The notes: generated from the sequence alone by a model not told the origin. Shown: positions 1-7,890, counted from the first letter of the stretch. The stretch is DNA of 55,510 nt from DASVTR01 sp033855775 (GCA_033855775.1 JAWVFT010000032.1:1-55510), one strand, 5' to 3'. Translations and numbers: made by a program.

Positions 1-2
1 GG

Positions 3-47
3 GCGAAACTTGATCTCTTGCGTGCTCGCGTGTTGCATACAAACTAA
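3..47 (+). CDS. ISL3-family transposase, C-terminal fragment cut by the window edge
   Basis: Reading from base 3 gives AKLDLLRARVLHTN and then a TAA stop. ISL3-family transposases commonly end in a segment of the form GRAxxxLLRxRVL, and this tail fits it. Only 14 residues are visible, so the assignment leans on its position just inside the terminal inverted repeat and on the matching N-terminal fragment at the right edge. Confidence 0.5.
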   Translation, partial: AKLDLLRARVLHTN

Positions 48-97
48 GTGAAAGCTGCTTTGATGATTGGGGCCGAGTCTGGCTCTAGACCACTTGG

Positions 98-121
98 TTG
101 CACCAAATCTGCGGATGAACC
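98..121 (+). repeat. 24-bp terminal inverted repeat, left copy
   Basis: These 24 bases are the exact reverse complement of 55384-55407. The match stops abruptly on both sides, as expected for IS ends in unrelated flanks. It begins TTGCACCAAATC and ends GGATGAACC. The flanking eight bases differ between the two copies, so no shared target duplication links them. Confidence 0.85.
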
Positions 122-310
122 CCTTACCATAAAGCCCCTTGCATTACACCTCAAAAAGTGTCGCTCATTTTTATCAGACTCTAAGGAAGAGGATGGGCCT
201 CATTAGTTTTTGAACGTTCTTGATGCGCGGCCTTCTTATGAGCTTTGACTTTCTAGATTGCGATCAGCTGGTGCTTGATGAGGTTGATGATTTGACAGTG
301 AGAAAGTGAG

Positions 311-353
311 AAGCGGCGTGCCTGAATTTTAATCAATCACGCCGCTTTTTTTT
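311..353 (+). terminator. Rho-independent terminator (plus strand)
   Basis: A perfect 10-bp stem, AAGCGGCGTG at 311-320 with CACGCCGCTT at 338-347, is followed directly by a run of T. It would stop plus-strand transcription, for example read-through from the insertion sequence, before it runs antisense into the PEP-CTERM gene. There is no T run in the minus direction. A second, weaker hairpin (362-368 with 382-388) lies between it and the gene. I see no gene in 122-310. Confidence 0.8.
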
Positions 354-417
354 GTGTAAGCGCCCGTAGTTCGTGAATGCTTACGGGCAGTAGTCCGTTT
401 AGTGTGATCTGGCGAGA

Positions 418-1128
418 TTAAGCTTTTTCGCCTTTGACGGCGCGACGCCGCTTGCGAATCTTTGAAGCAATCCCGGCCAAGCCCGTTCCGAGCAGCAGAA
501 TCGTCGCGGGTTCAGGAACCGGCGTTTGTTGCGCGCCGTAAATGTCGCCCGTCAGAGATGCCGTTTGTCCGGGGTTGATGGACAGGTCGTTGATTCTCAG
601 GAAAAAGCTTCCTGCGGCTGTCGCGTTTTGAAAAGTGAAGAGGACGCCGTTCTGGTTTAGGTTCGAATCGAAATCGAGTCGCACGCCGCCCTGCGAGTCT
701 GAGATGACTGTGCCGGTCAGGACACTCGTAAAGACCTGCGAGTTTGAGCCGTTGATTCCGGTCGGCAGGGTAAATGTGATGCGCAAGGCAAAGGTATTGC
801 CGTTGTAGCTGTTCGGCGCTGAGCTGAGCGTGAACGAGCCGAAGTTGTTGATGCTCTGGACTCCGGCTGGCGTCGGGTTGCCGCCGAAAGCCAGAAAGCC
901 GCTGGCGGTCGTGCCGCTGAATTGAGAGTTGGTGTAGGTTAGACCGAGCAGACTAGCGGTCTGGGTCGCGCTGCTGTTCGGTGGATTCGCGCAGTTAAAG
1001 CAGCCGTTGGAATAGCCCGCAATGCTGACTTCATCCGCGCGCGCCACACCTTGACCGAGAACTAAAAAGGCGAGGGCCAAGAGACAAAGAGCAAGCGGTT
1101 TCACCATCGCCGTGATGGTCGTGTTCAT
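418..1128 (-). CDS. PEP-CTERM sorting-domain protein, secreted
   Basis: A 236-residue exported protein. The N-terminus is a signal peptide: a hydrophobic stretch ending GVARADE. The C-terminus has the full PEP-CTERM tripartite signal: VPEPAT, a hydrophobic helix (ILLLGTGLAGIA) and a basic tail (KIRKRRR). Such proteins are recognised by an exosortase and are usually tied to exopolysaccharide or biofilm. The middle is Ser/Thr/Asn/Gly-rich beta-type sequence that I cannot assign further. An in-frame ATG lies six codons upstream at 1146, but AGGGGA sits at the right distance before the ATG at 1128, so I chose 1128. No exosortase is in the window. Confidence 0.9.
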   Translation of the reverse strand: MNTTITAMVKPLALCLLALAFLVLGQGVARADEVSIAGYSNGCFNCANPPNSSATQTASLLGLTYTNSQFSGTTASGFLAFGGNPTPAGVQSINNFGSFTLSSAPNSYNGNTFALRITFTLPTGINGSNSQVFTSVLTGTVISDSQGGVRLDFDSNLNQNGVLFTFQNATAAGSFFLRINDLSINPGQTASLTGDIYGAQQTPVPEPATILLLGTGLAGIASKIRKRRRAVKGEKA

Positions 1129-1198
1129 AGAAAATCCCCTTTTCATTTTTCCTGTGTCTTCAAGTCGCTACATCGGAGCAAGATGACGTAGAACTCAG

Positions 1199-1227
1199 TT
1201 AATAGAGTCGGACGGGGCAAACGTCAA
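1199..1227 (-). promoter_or_regulatory. Possible sigma-70-type promoter of the PEP-CTERM gene
   Basis: On the minus strand TTGACG (1227-1222) and TATTAA (1204-1199) are separated by 17 bases, about 70 bases upstream of the start codon. This is a reasonable match to -35 and -10 elements, but no experiment or second copy supports it. Confidence 0.35.
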
Positions 1228-1392
1228 CTCTGATGTGCGTTCCTCTAAAACTTTCCGGCAACACGCCCGCACGAATGAAACCAGAAATTCGGCACCTTCA
1301 ATAAACTTTTAGGCATAATAGAGTCAATCAGCCACAATTTCCAGAAAAATCGCGTCGGGCTTCATCAACACTCGCGCGGGAGAGCGCACTCG

Positions 1393-2520
1393 TCAACGAA
1401 CATCAACGGCGCGCGTCTGCCTGAAAGAGGGCTTGTCGTCCATGTGCGCTCTGACGATGGGCGCGAGGTGTGCGGCGTCTGCGAGAAAGCCGTCATGCCC
1501 GTGCGAAGAAGCAAGCTCTGCGTAGGCGGCATCCGCTCCGGCGGCGCTCGCTCGCTCGGCCAGGTCGCGCACATCGCTGGCCGGAAAGAGCCAATCGGAA
1601 GAGATGCCGACGAGCAGGAGCCGCGCTGTGATTCGTCGCAGGGCTTCGGCCTCCGAAGCGTAGCCGCGCGCGAGGTCGAAGTCGTCCATCGCTTTCGAGA
1701 GGACTAGATAAGAGTTGGCGTCGAATCGTTTGGCGAAGATTGAGCCTTGATAATCTAGGTAGCCCGCGATGTCGAAGCGACCGTTGACGGAAGCGTGCGG
1801 GTCTTCGCCGCTGCGGTCCGGGCGGCGCGCGAATCGCTCGTCAAAGAGGGCCGCGGACTTGTAAGAACACATGGCGATGGCTCGCGCTTGTCCAAGCCCC
1901 GCGACGGGTTGTTCAGTTGGAGCGTAGCTTCCTTCGCGCCACGCGGGGTCGTTGCGAATCGCCTGACGTTGCAGGTGATTGAGAGCCAGCCCCATCGCCG
2001 ACAAAGGCGCGGCGCCGATGGCAACGCACGTCTGGACTCTGCCGGGGAAATCGACGGCCCAACGCAAAGCCTGCATCCCGCCGATTGAGCCGCCGATGAC
2101 GCCGTAGAGTCGTTCGATGCCCAGATGATCGAGCAGTCGCGCCTGCGCTTTGACCATATCGCGGATTGTGACCAGCGGAAAATCGCCGCCGTAATTCTGG
2201 CCGGGCTTGTCTGGATTTTCAGAAGACGGCCCCGTCGAGCCGTAGCAAGAGCCGATGACGTTGATGCCGACGACGCAATAGCGCGACGTGTCGAAGAGAC
2301 TCTCGGCGCCGAAGAGTTGCGGCCACCAATCGGCCACGCGCGCCGAGCCGGAGAGCGCGTGGCAGACCAGTATGGCGTTATCGCGCACTGCGTTCAGTTC
2401 GCCGTAAAGCGCGTAGCGCAGGCGGACGGGCCGCAGGCTGCCGCCGGCAGCCAGCATGAACGGCTCGTCATGCGCGAAGGCGAAGTCGGCTTCAATCGTT
2501 GGCTCTAAACCAAGGCTCAT
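1393..2520 (-). CDS. metX: Homoserine O-acyltransferase (MetX family)
   Basis: An alpha/beta-hydrolase-fold enzyme that acylates the hydroxyl of homoserine (acetyl-CoA as donor in most members), activating it for sulfur insertion by MetY next door. The nucleophile elbow GGSIGG has its Ser near residue 147 (numbered from the upstream GTG), the acid lies in SSDWLFP (Asp near 311), and the His lies in SHGHDGF (near 344). The length, about 375 residues, is normal for the family. The start is either ATG at 2520 or GTG at 2526. The GTG shares its first G with the metY stop codon, so the genes are translationally coupled. Acetyl versus succinyl specificity cannot be settled by eye. Confidence 0.93.
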   Translation of the reverse strand: MSLGLEPTIEADFAFAHDEPFMLAAGGSLRPVRLRYALYGELNAVRDNAILVCHALSGSARVADWWPQLFGAESLFDTSRYCVVGINVIGSCYGSTGPSSENPDKPGQNYGGDFPLVTIRDMVKAQARLLDHLGIERLYGVIGGSIGGMQALRWAVDFPGRVQTCVAIGAAPLSAMGLALNHLQRQAIRNDPAWREGSYAPTEQPVAGLGQARAIAMCSYKSAALFDERFARRPDRSGEDPHASVNGRFDIAGYLDYQGSIFAKRFDANSYLVLSKAMDDFDLARGYASEAEALRRITARLLLVGISSDWLFPASDVRDLAERASAAGADAAYAELASSHGHDGFLADAAHLAPIVRAHMDDKPSFRQTRAVDVR

Positions 2521-2525
2521 AGACA

Positions 2526-3902
2526 CTAGACTCCGCCCGCTCCCGCCGCTGCGCCTTGCGCTTCGTCTGTTAAGCCTTCGTTCGTCTCAGGCAATCTCTC
2601 GCCGCGTCCCTTCAAGGCCTGGTCAAGGTCTGCGATGATGTCGCGCACGTCTTCGATGCCGACCGAGAGACGAATCAGTTCGGGCGTCGTGCCGGTGGCG
2701 CGTTGCTCTTCTTCGGAGAGTTGCTGATGCGTGGTCGAGGCCGGATGAATGACGAGGGATTTGGCGTCGCCGATGTTGGCGAGCAGGCTGAAGAGTTGCA
2801 GACGGTTGATGAAGCTCTTCCCTGCTTCGTAGCCGCCGCGAATGCCGAACGTGATAATCGCCCCGGCTCCGTCCGGCAGATACTTCTGCGCGAGCGTGTA
2901 GTACTGGCTCGATTCCAGCCCCGGATAATTGACCCATTCCACTTCATCATGGGCTTCGAGAAAGCGCGCCACTTCGAGCGAGTTTTCCGAGTGTCGCTGC
3001 ATGCGCAGGTGCAGCGTCTCTGCCCCTTGCAGGAGCAGGAAGGAATTGAACGGCGAAAGGCACGCGCCCGTGTCGCGCAAGCCCTGCACGCGCGCCTTGA
3101 TGATGAAGGCGAGCGGCCCGAAGGCTTCCGTGTAAGAGATGCCGTGATAGGAAGGGTCAGGCTCGGTGAAGTCTGGAAAGCGGCCCGCGGCCTTCCAGTC
3201 GAAGCGTCCGGCGTCAACGATGATGCCGCCGATGCTCGTGCCGTGGCCGCCTATAAACTTGGTCGCGGAATTGATGATGATGTCCGCGCCCCACTCGATG
3301 GGACGACACAGAGCGGGCGACGGCGTGGTGTTGTCAATGATGAGCGGCAGGCCGTTGGCGTGCGCGATTTCGGCCAGACGCTCGATGTCGAGCACGTCGA
3401 GCTTCGGATTCCCGACCGTCTCCGAATAGATGGCTTTCGTCTTATCGTTGATGGCGGCGCGCAAGCCTTCGTAATCCGCCGCGTCAACGAAGCGGACGTT
3501 GATGCCGAGCTTCGGCAGCGTGTAGTGAAAGAGATTGTAGGTGCCGCCGTAGAGCGAGGTGGTCGAGATGATTTCATCTCCGGCTCTGGCCAGCGTCAAC
3601 ATCGTCAGCGTCGCCGCTGCTTGTCCTGACGACAGAGCGAGCCCGGCCATGCCGCCTTCGAGCGCCGCGATTCTCTTCTCAAACACGTCGGTCGTCGGAT
3701 TCATGATGCGCGTGTAGATGTTGCCGAACTCCTGCAAAGCGAAGAGACGCGCGGCGTGCTCTGCGTCGTTGAAGACATAGGAAGTGGTCTGGTAAATCGG
3801 CACGGCCCGCGCGTTGGTCGCCGGGTCGGGCTCTTGCCCGCCGTGTATGGCGAGCGTGTTGAAGCGCAATTTCGGGGTCGTTCCATTCTCGTCGTTTGCC
3901 AT
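2526..3902 (-). CDS. metY: O-acetylhomoserine sulfhydrylase (aminocarboxypropyltransferase)
   Basis: A PLP-dependent Cys/Met-metabolism enzyme of about 458 residues. It joins sulfide to O-acetylhomoserine to make homocysteine, the direct-sulfhydrylation route to methionine. The PLP-binding Lys is in SATKFIGGHGTS, and the family signatures ALSSGQAAAT and LPLIIDNT are present. The open frame extends upstream to 4025, but AAGGAG lies just before two consecutive ATGs at 3905 and 3902, and the second has the better spacing. The upstream extension covers the terminator hairpin and is not coding. It forms an operon with metX, whose start overlaps the stop, and is preceded by a SAM-II-like aptamer and terminator. 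Confidence 0.95.
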   Translation of the reverse strand: MANDENGTTPKLRFNTLAIHGGQEPDPATNARAVPIYQTTSYVFNDAEHAARLFALQEFGNIYTRIMNPTTDVFEKRIAALEGGMAGLALSSGQAAATLTMLTLARAGDEIISTTSLYGGTYNLFHYTLPKLGINVRFVDAADYEGLRAAINDKTKAIYSETVGNPKLDVLDIERLAEIAHANGLPLIIDNTTPSPALCRPIEWGADIIINSATKFIGGHGTSIGGIIVDAGRFDWKAAGRFPDFTEPDPSYHGISYTEAFGPLAFIIKARVQGLRDTGACLSPFNSFLLLQGAETLHLRMQRHSENSLEVARFLEAHDEVEWVNYPGLESSQYYTLAQKYLPDGAGAIITFGIRGGYEAGKSFINRLQLFSLLANIGDAKSLVIHPASTTHQQLSEEEQRATGTTPELIRLSVGIEDVRDIIADLDQALKGRGERLPETNEGLTDEAQGAAAGAGGV

Positions 3903-3963
3903 CATCTTCTCCTTATCAATCGCTTCCAATGAGTTACCCGTCAGGCTCTGACTAAAGCAGTGT

Positions 3964-4003
3964 AAAAGCAAAGCCCCCCGCGCTAGAGATTTGCGCGTGG
4001 GGC
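3964..4003 (-). terminator. Terminator hairpin in the metYX leader
   Basis: On the minus strand GCCCCACGCGC (4003-3993) pairs with GCGCGGGGGGC (3983-3973), ten pairs and one mismatch, followed by TTTGCTTTT. It lies between the SAM-II-like aptamer and the metY start, about 60 bases before the ribosome binding site. It is therefore placed to act as the expression platform, ending transcription when S-adenosylmethionine is plentiful. Confidence 0.75.
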
Positions 4004-4035
4004 ATTTTAAGATTGCGACAGGCACTGCCGTCCCG

Positions 4036-4085
4036 GCCCTTTAGCAGTTTTTTTCGTGGAGCAAGTCGCCCGAAATCGCCACGGC
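4036..4085 (-). promoter_or_regulatory. SAM-II (SAM-alpha) riboswitch aptamer
   Basis: The minus strand carries the conserved pieces of the SAM-II aptamer in order: a P1 stem (CGTGG 4083-4079 with CCACG 4059-4055), the loop motifs GATTT, CGA and CTTGC, an A-rich linker, and the hallmark GCTAAAG (4045-4039). SAM-II RNAs bind S-adenosylmethionine through a pseudoknot formed by the P1 loop and the 3' segment, and are known upstream of metA, metX and related genes. Position supports the call: just after a possible promoter and upstream of a terminator and the metY-metX operon. A short alternative stem, ACTGC with GCAGT (4048-4044 with 4028-4024), would trap part of GCTAAA and could be the competing fold. 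Confidence 0.82.
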
Positions 4086-4110
4086 TGAGCCAGCAATCTG
4101 ATGGAGGAAA

Positions 4111-4140
4111 TGTATACCACATTCAAATAACTTTTGCCTA
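4111..4140 (-). promoter_or_regulatory. Possible metYX promoter
   Basis: On the minus strand TAGGCA (4140-4135) and TATACA (4116-4111) are 18 bases apart. Transcription would start near 4104, about 20 bases before the riboswitch P1 stem. The -35 match is only four of six. Confidence 0.35.
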
Positions 4141-4208
4141 CGGCCACCGGCTTCTGCCAGAATGGCGGCGGCAGAACTGTTCGACGTTGGCGCGGTTGAA
4201 GGAAGACT

Positions 4209-5846
4209 ATGAAAACAATCAAGACGACTCCGTTTACAGAGCAGCGTCCGGGCACGTCCGGGCTGCGCAAGAAGACGCGCGTTTTCATGCAGCCCAACTA
4301 TCTTGAAAACTTCGTCCAATCTGTCTTCAACGCCGTGCGCGCGGAGACAAGCGCGGACTTTAGCCGGGAGACGCTGGTGGTCGGCGGCGACGGTCGCTAC
4401 TTCAACCGCGAGGCGATTCAAACGATTCTACGCATGGCCGCCGCCAACGGTTTCCGCTCCGTGCTGGTCGGGCGCGGCGGCATTCTTTCGACGCCCGCCG
4501 TCTCAGCCGTCGTCCGTGCGCGCGGCGCGCTCGGCGCGCTCGTGCTCTCGGCCAGCCACAATCCCGGCGGCATAGATGAAGACTTCGGCATCAAGTATAA
4601 CGTCCGCAACGGCGGCCCCGCGCCCGAATCCGTCACCGAGCGCATCTACCAACAGACGCTGACCATCACAAACTATCTGACGACGGATGGCCCCGAAGTT
4701 GACCTCGACGCGGAAGGCAGTTGGAAAGTAGGCGATTGCGAAGTTGTCATCATAGACTCGCTGGCGGACTACACATCGCTGATGGAAAAGCTGTTCGACT
4801 TCGACGCCCTGCGCGCTCTCTTCCGTGGCGGCTTCCGCATGACGTTCGACGCGATGAACGCCGTGACCGGCCCTTACGCGCGACACATCCTCGAAGAACG
4901 ACTCGGCGCAAACGTTGGCACAGTCGTCAACGGCGTTCCGCTGCCAGACTTCGGCGGTCATCATCCAGACCCGAATCTGGCGCACGCCGCCGAACTGGTA
5001 GAGCGTTTGTCAGGCTACGATGCGCCCGACTTCGGGGCCGCCTGCGACGGCGACGGCGACCGCAACCTGATTCTCGGTCGCGGCTTCTACGTCACGCCGG
5101 GCGATTCCTTGGCTCTCATCGCGGAGCACGCGAGCGCGTGCATTCCCGGCTATGCCGCTGGCCTCGCGGGCGTGGCGCGCTCGATGCCGACGAGCACGGC
5201 TGTTGACCGCGTAGCCAAGGCTTTAGGCATCAACTGCTACGAGACGCCGACCGGCTGGAAGTTCTTCGGCAACTTGATGGACGCCGGCCTCTGCACCATC
5301 TGCGGCGAGGAGAGCTTCGGCACAGGCTCGAATCACGTGCGCGAGAAGGATGGATTATGGGCCGTGCTGTGCTGGCTCTCAATCCTGTCAACGACGCGCA
5401 AGCCCGTCGCCGAAGTGGTTCGTCAACACTGGCAACGCTTCGGTCGCAGCTACTATCAACGCCACGACTACGAAGGGCTGGAAGCGGGCGCGGCCAACGA
5501 GATGATTGAGAGCCTGCGCGAAAAACTCGCGTCGCTGCCGGGCGCAAGCTTCGCGGGCGACCACATTATGAGCGCAGACGATTTCAGCTACACGGACCCC
5601 GTGGACGCGAGCGTCAGCAGCCGTCAGGGCATCAGGATTTTGCTGGCCGACGGCTCGCGCGTCGTCTTTCGTCTCTCAGGCACAGGCACGGCTGGCGCGA
5701 CCCTGCGTATCTACCTCGAACGCTACCGCGAAGACGGCGGCGCGGGCGACATCGCAGCAGTCCTTGCTCCGCTGGTTGAGGCCGCGCGCGAACTGATTCG
5801 CCTACGCGAAGCTTGCGGGCGCGAAGAGCCGAGCATCATTACTTAA
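4209..5846 (+). CDS. pgm: Phosphoglucomutase (alpha-D-glucose phosphate-specific)
   Basis: A 545-residue alpha-D-phosphohexomutase that interconverts glucose-1-phosphate and glucose-6-phosphate. The start fits the PGM1-like subfamily (RPGTSGLRKKT). The phosphoserine loop is SASHNPGG, the metal loop is DGDGDRN, the sugar-binding loop is GEESFGTGSNHVREKDG, and the phosphate-binding site is RLSGTGT near the C-terminus. GGAAG lies four bases before the ATG. It is divergent from the metYX leader. Functionally it would connect the galT/galK products of this window to glycolysis and UDP-sugar synthesis. Confidence 0.93.
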   Translation: MKTIKTTPFTEQRPGTSGLRKKTRVFMQPNYLENFVQSVFNAVRAETSADFSRETLVVGGDGRYFNREAIQTILRMAAANGFRSVLVGRGGILSTPAVSAVVRARGALGALVLSASHNPGGIDEDFGIKYNVRNGGPAPESVTERIYQQTLTITNYLTTDGPEVDLDAEGSWKVGDCEVVIIDSLADYTSLMEKLFDFDALRALFRGGFRMTFDAMNAVTGPYARHILEERLGANVGTVVNGVPLPDFGGHHPDPNLAHAAELVERLSGYDAPDFGAACDGDGDRNLILGRGFYVTPGDSLALIAEHASACIPGYAAGLAGVARSMPTSTAVDRVAKALGINCYETPTGWKFFGNLMDAGLCTICGEESFGTGSNHVREKDGLWAVLCWLSILSTTRKPVAEVVRQHWQRFGRSYYQRHDYEGLEAGAANEMIESLREKLASLPGASFAGDHIMSADDFSYTDPVDASVSSRQGIRILLADGSRVVFRLSGTGTAGATLRIYLERYREDGGAGDIAAVLAPLVEAARELIRLREACGREEPSIIT

Positions 5847-5927
5847 AGCAGCAAACTTTCAACGACGGCGCGCGTGAAGCGCATCAGGCTTCGCGCTGTG
5901 ACCAGTTTGATTCGGAGAACAGAGTCT

Positions 5928-6776
5928 ATGTACAGCAAGACATATTACGCCACGCATCCCGGCTCCATCGCGGGAGCGACCAACGATGAACTGCGCGAGC
6001 GTTATCTCATCGGCGCGTTGTTCGTCGCAGGTGAGCTTCGCCTCAACTACACGCACTACGAGCGGATGGTCATCGGCGGGGCCGCGCCTTTGAGCGAGCC
6101 TGTCGCGCTCCCCAAACAACAAGAGCCAGCCTCGGCCAAAGGCAAGCCGTTTCTTGAGCGGCGCGAGATGGGCGCGATTAACGTCGGGGCGGGCGCAGGC
6201 GCCATCAACGTTGACGGCGCGCGTTATGAGTTGCAGCCGAAGGACGGGCTTTACATTCCGATGGGCAGCGCGGAAGTCTCCTTCGAGAGCATGGACGCGA
6301 GCAACCCCGCCAGGTTTTATCTCGCTTCGACTCCGGCGCACGCTCGCTTTGAAGTGAAGCACATCTCCATCGAAAAAGCTGCGCCGCTCAAGCTCGGCTC
6401 TTTGGAAACATCGAACGAGCGCACGGTCTATCAAATGATCGTTCCGGCCACCTGCCAGTCCGCGCAGTTGCTCCTCGGCCTGACCATCCTGAACGCGGGC
6501 AGCGTCTGGAATACCTGCCCGCCGCATCTGCACGACCGCCGCTCCGAAGTCTATTTCTACTTCGACCTCAAGCAGGGGCAAAGAGTGATGCACTTCATGG
6601 GACAACCCGAAGAGATGCGCCACATCGTGTTGGCGAATGACGAAGCGGTCGTCTCCCCGCCGTGGTCAATCCACATGGGCGCGGGCACCGGCAACTACTG
6701 CTTCATCTGGGCGATGGGCGGCGAGAACCTGGACTACACGGACATGAACGTGCTGGACATTTGCCAGTTGAAGTAA
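5928..6776 (+). CDS. kduI: 5-keto-4-deoxyuronate isomerase (KduI)
   Basis: A cupin-fold enzyme of 282 residues that isomerises 5-dehydro-4-deoxy-D-glucuronate to 3-deoxy-D-glycero-2,5-hexodiulosonate, a step in pectin and uronate breakdown. The metal ligands are visible: two His and a Glu in PPHLHDRRSE, and a further His in PPWSIHMG. The frame opens 18 codons earlier at 5874, but the family begins at MYSKTYYATHPG, and GGAG lies ten bases before that ATG. It follows pgm by about 80 bases on the same strand. No kduD neighbour is present, so the rest of the pathway must be elsewhere. Confidence 0.93.
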   Translation: MYSKTYYATHPGSIAGATNDELRERYLIGALFVAGELRLNYTHYERMVIGGAAPLSEPVALPKQQEPASAKGKPFLERREMGAINVGAGAGAINVDGARYELQPKDGLYIPMGSAEVSFESMDASNPARFYLASTPAHARFEVKHISIEKAAPLKLGSLETSNERTVYQMIVPATCQSAQLLLGLTILNAGSVWNTCPPHLHDRRSEVYFYFDLKQGQRVMHFMGQPEEMRHIVLANDEAVVSPPWSIHMGAGTGNYCFIWAMGGENLDYTDMNVLDICQLK

Positions 6777-6812
6777 GCATCAAGCGCAACGCAGTTGACT
6801 CGACAACATCAC

Positions 6813-6849
6813 GCGGCTGACTCGACGAGTTGACTCGACGAACAGCCGC
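6813..6849. terminator. Hairpin between convergent genes, possible bidirectional terminator
   Basis: GCGGCTG (6813-6819) pairs with CAGCCGC (6843-6849) between the converging kduI and DUF486 genes. The region also carries three near-copies of TTGACTCGACGA (6793-6841). There is no clean T run, so its role as a terminator is uncertain. Confidence 0.4.
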
Positions 6850-6851
6850 CT

Positions 6852-7178
6852 TCAACCTTTGAAGGCGAAGTACACTGCTCCGACAATCAGCGTGTATGAC
6901 ACCACGTAATTCCATTTCACAGGTTCACGAAAGACGATGAAGGCGAAGGCTGTGAAGACGACCAGCGTGATGCACTCCTGCATGATTTTCAGTTGGGTCA
7001 ACGTGAATCGCCCGTAGCCCAGGCGGTTCGCCGGAACTTGAAAGACGTACTCGAAGAAGGCTATTCCCCAACTCAGCAGAATGGCAATCATCAAAGGGCG
7101 GCTCTTATCCTTCAAGTGTCCGTACCACGCCACCGTCATGAAGAGGTTGGAGATAATCAGCAAGCAAACGGTTTTCAT
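6852..7178 (-). CDS. DUF486 / DMT-superfamily small membrane protein
   Basis: A 108-residue protein with four predicted membrane helices. It matches the DUF486 family by length and by the segments YGHLKDK, WGIAFFEY, VPANRLGY and QLKIMQE, which I recognise from that family. Family members are annotated as drug/metabolite-transporter-like, but their function is not known. GGGGGAAGTA precedes the ATG as a strong ribosome binding site. It converges on kduI. Confidence 0.85.
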   Translation of the reverse strand: MKTVCLLIISNLFMTVAWYGHLKDKSRPLMIAILLSWGIAFFEYVFQVPANRLGYGRFTLTQLKIMQECITLVVFTAFAFIVFREPVKWNYVVSYTLIVGAVYFAFKG

Positions 7179-7349
7179 TACTTCCCCCGATGTTCGAATC
7201 TGTCATTCCCCACGCGCTATCAACATCGGAGTTTACATCAAGTCGGAAAGCGAACCCGATGAGAGCCGGCAGGTTCGCAGCTTGACATCGCAGCAATGAA
7301 GACGGACATCGCGCCTCCGCAAACTCGCGTTGCTCCTTTGCCGATTAAC

Positions 7350-7484
7350 AAAACTCCGGCACCGACTCCAAAACTCCCGCGCCGTCTCGCCACGGAGTTT
7401 TGCGCCCCCGGAAAACTTCTGCGCGCCCTCGGAAAACTCTGGTGCCGACTCGGAAAACTATTTTGCAAGTCGGCGCCGGAGTTT
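7350..7484. repeat. Cluster of ~20-bp spaced repeats with inverted outer arms
   Basis: The core AAAACTCC or GGAAAACT recurs at roughly 20-21 base steps (about 7350, 7370, 7410, 7431, 7452), each followed by a GC-rich spacer, with complementary GGAGTTTTGC copies near 7394 and 7478. The outermost arms, AAAACTCCGGCACCGACT at 7350-7367 and its near-perfect complement at 7467-7484, could pair with one mismatch. The origin is unknown. Confidence 0.65.
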
Positions 7485-7835
7485 TGCAGGTTCGGGTGGC
7501 AGCGGTTAAATTGCTAATCCGATAGAAGATAAGAGCGTTTGCAGCTTTTTTGACAGGATTTCTCGCAAAACGCTGCCGGTGTCTCGAATTAATGCGGGCA
7601 AATTTGCTTGATAAGTGAGCGCGAGGCGTTGGCGAGTAGCTGATTTTGGGGAAAAGCCGTGTCGCGTCTCAAAGTCAAACACCTGCGGTCACATTGCTGG
7701 TTGTGCGAGAGAGCTTGATTAGCTAGACTTCAGTTTAAGGGCTTGCACCCTTCCGGCAAGCCTTATTGGGCAATAATCAAAAAAGCAATTTGAGCATCTT
7801 TACCGCGACAGCGGCGAAGGCGCTTTTACGCAAGC

Positions 7836-7870
7836 CTTAACGCATCCCCTGTCTGTGTTTTTGCGTTAAG
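7836..7870. repeat. Inverted repeat in the leader of the M23 peptidase gene
   Basis: CTTAACGCA (7836-7844) and TGCGTTAAG (7862-7870) are perfect complements. The pairing can extend outward through GCAAGC and GGCTTTGC with a bulge. It ends about 12 bases before the putative ribosome binding site (GGAAAGGG). It may be a leader hairpin or an old terminator. Confidence 0.5.
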
Positions 7871-7890
7871 GGCTTTGCAGGAAAGGGTCA

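Larger units (their letters stand above)
1..121 (+). mobile_element. Right end of an ISL3-type insertion sequence (partial)
   Basis: The first 121 bases look like the 3' end of an insertion sequence. They hold the last codons of a transposase (3-47), a short spacer, and a 24-base terminal inverted repeat at 98-121. The exact reverse complement of that repeat occurs at 55384-55407, directly upstream of a transposase start. The bases just inside the two repeats differ, so this is the opposite end of the element from the one on the right edge. Both copies therefore point the same way. The family call rests on the two transposase fragments. Confidence 0.7.
7179..7890. other. 712-base non-coding stretch rich in repeats and hairpins
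   Basis: No convincing gene lies here. The stretch contains a cluster of short repeats built around AAAACTCC and its complement (7350-7484), a small hairpin (GGCTTGC 7740-7746 with GCAAGCC 7756-7762), and a longer inverted repeat just before the M23 peptidase gene. An open frame at 7296-7517 arises from the repeats and has no recognisable protein features. Confidence 0.6.

Noticed and set aside
362..388. Second hairpin (GCCCGTA with TACGGGC) as a terminator of the PEP-CTERM gene
   Set aside because: It has a 7-bp stem with a long loop, and no T run on the minus strand.
2703..3629. 308-residue open frame antisense to metY
   Set aside because: It lies wholly opposite a clear metY gene in GC-rich DNA, has no recognisable motif, and is the expected antisense shadow of codon bias.
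3964..4110. SAM-I or cobalamin riboswitch in the metY leader
   Set aside because: The conserved SAM-I core and the cobalamin box are absent, while the SAM-II pieces are present in the right order.
7190..7215. tRNA T-arm-like GTTCGAATC
   Set aside because: No cloverleaf arms or acceptor stem could be built around it.
7296..7517. 73-residue open frame with repeated GKL segments
   Set aside because: The apparent peptide repeat is just the translated 20-bp DNA repeat. There is no ribosome binding site and no known family.
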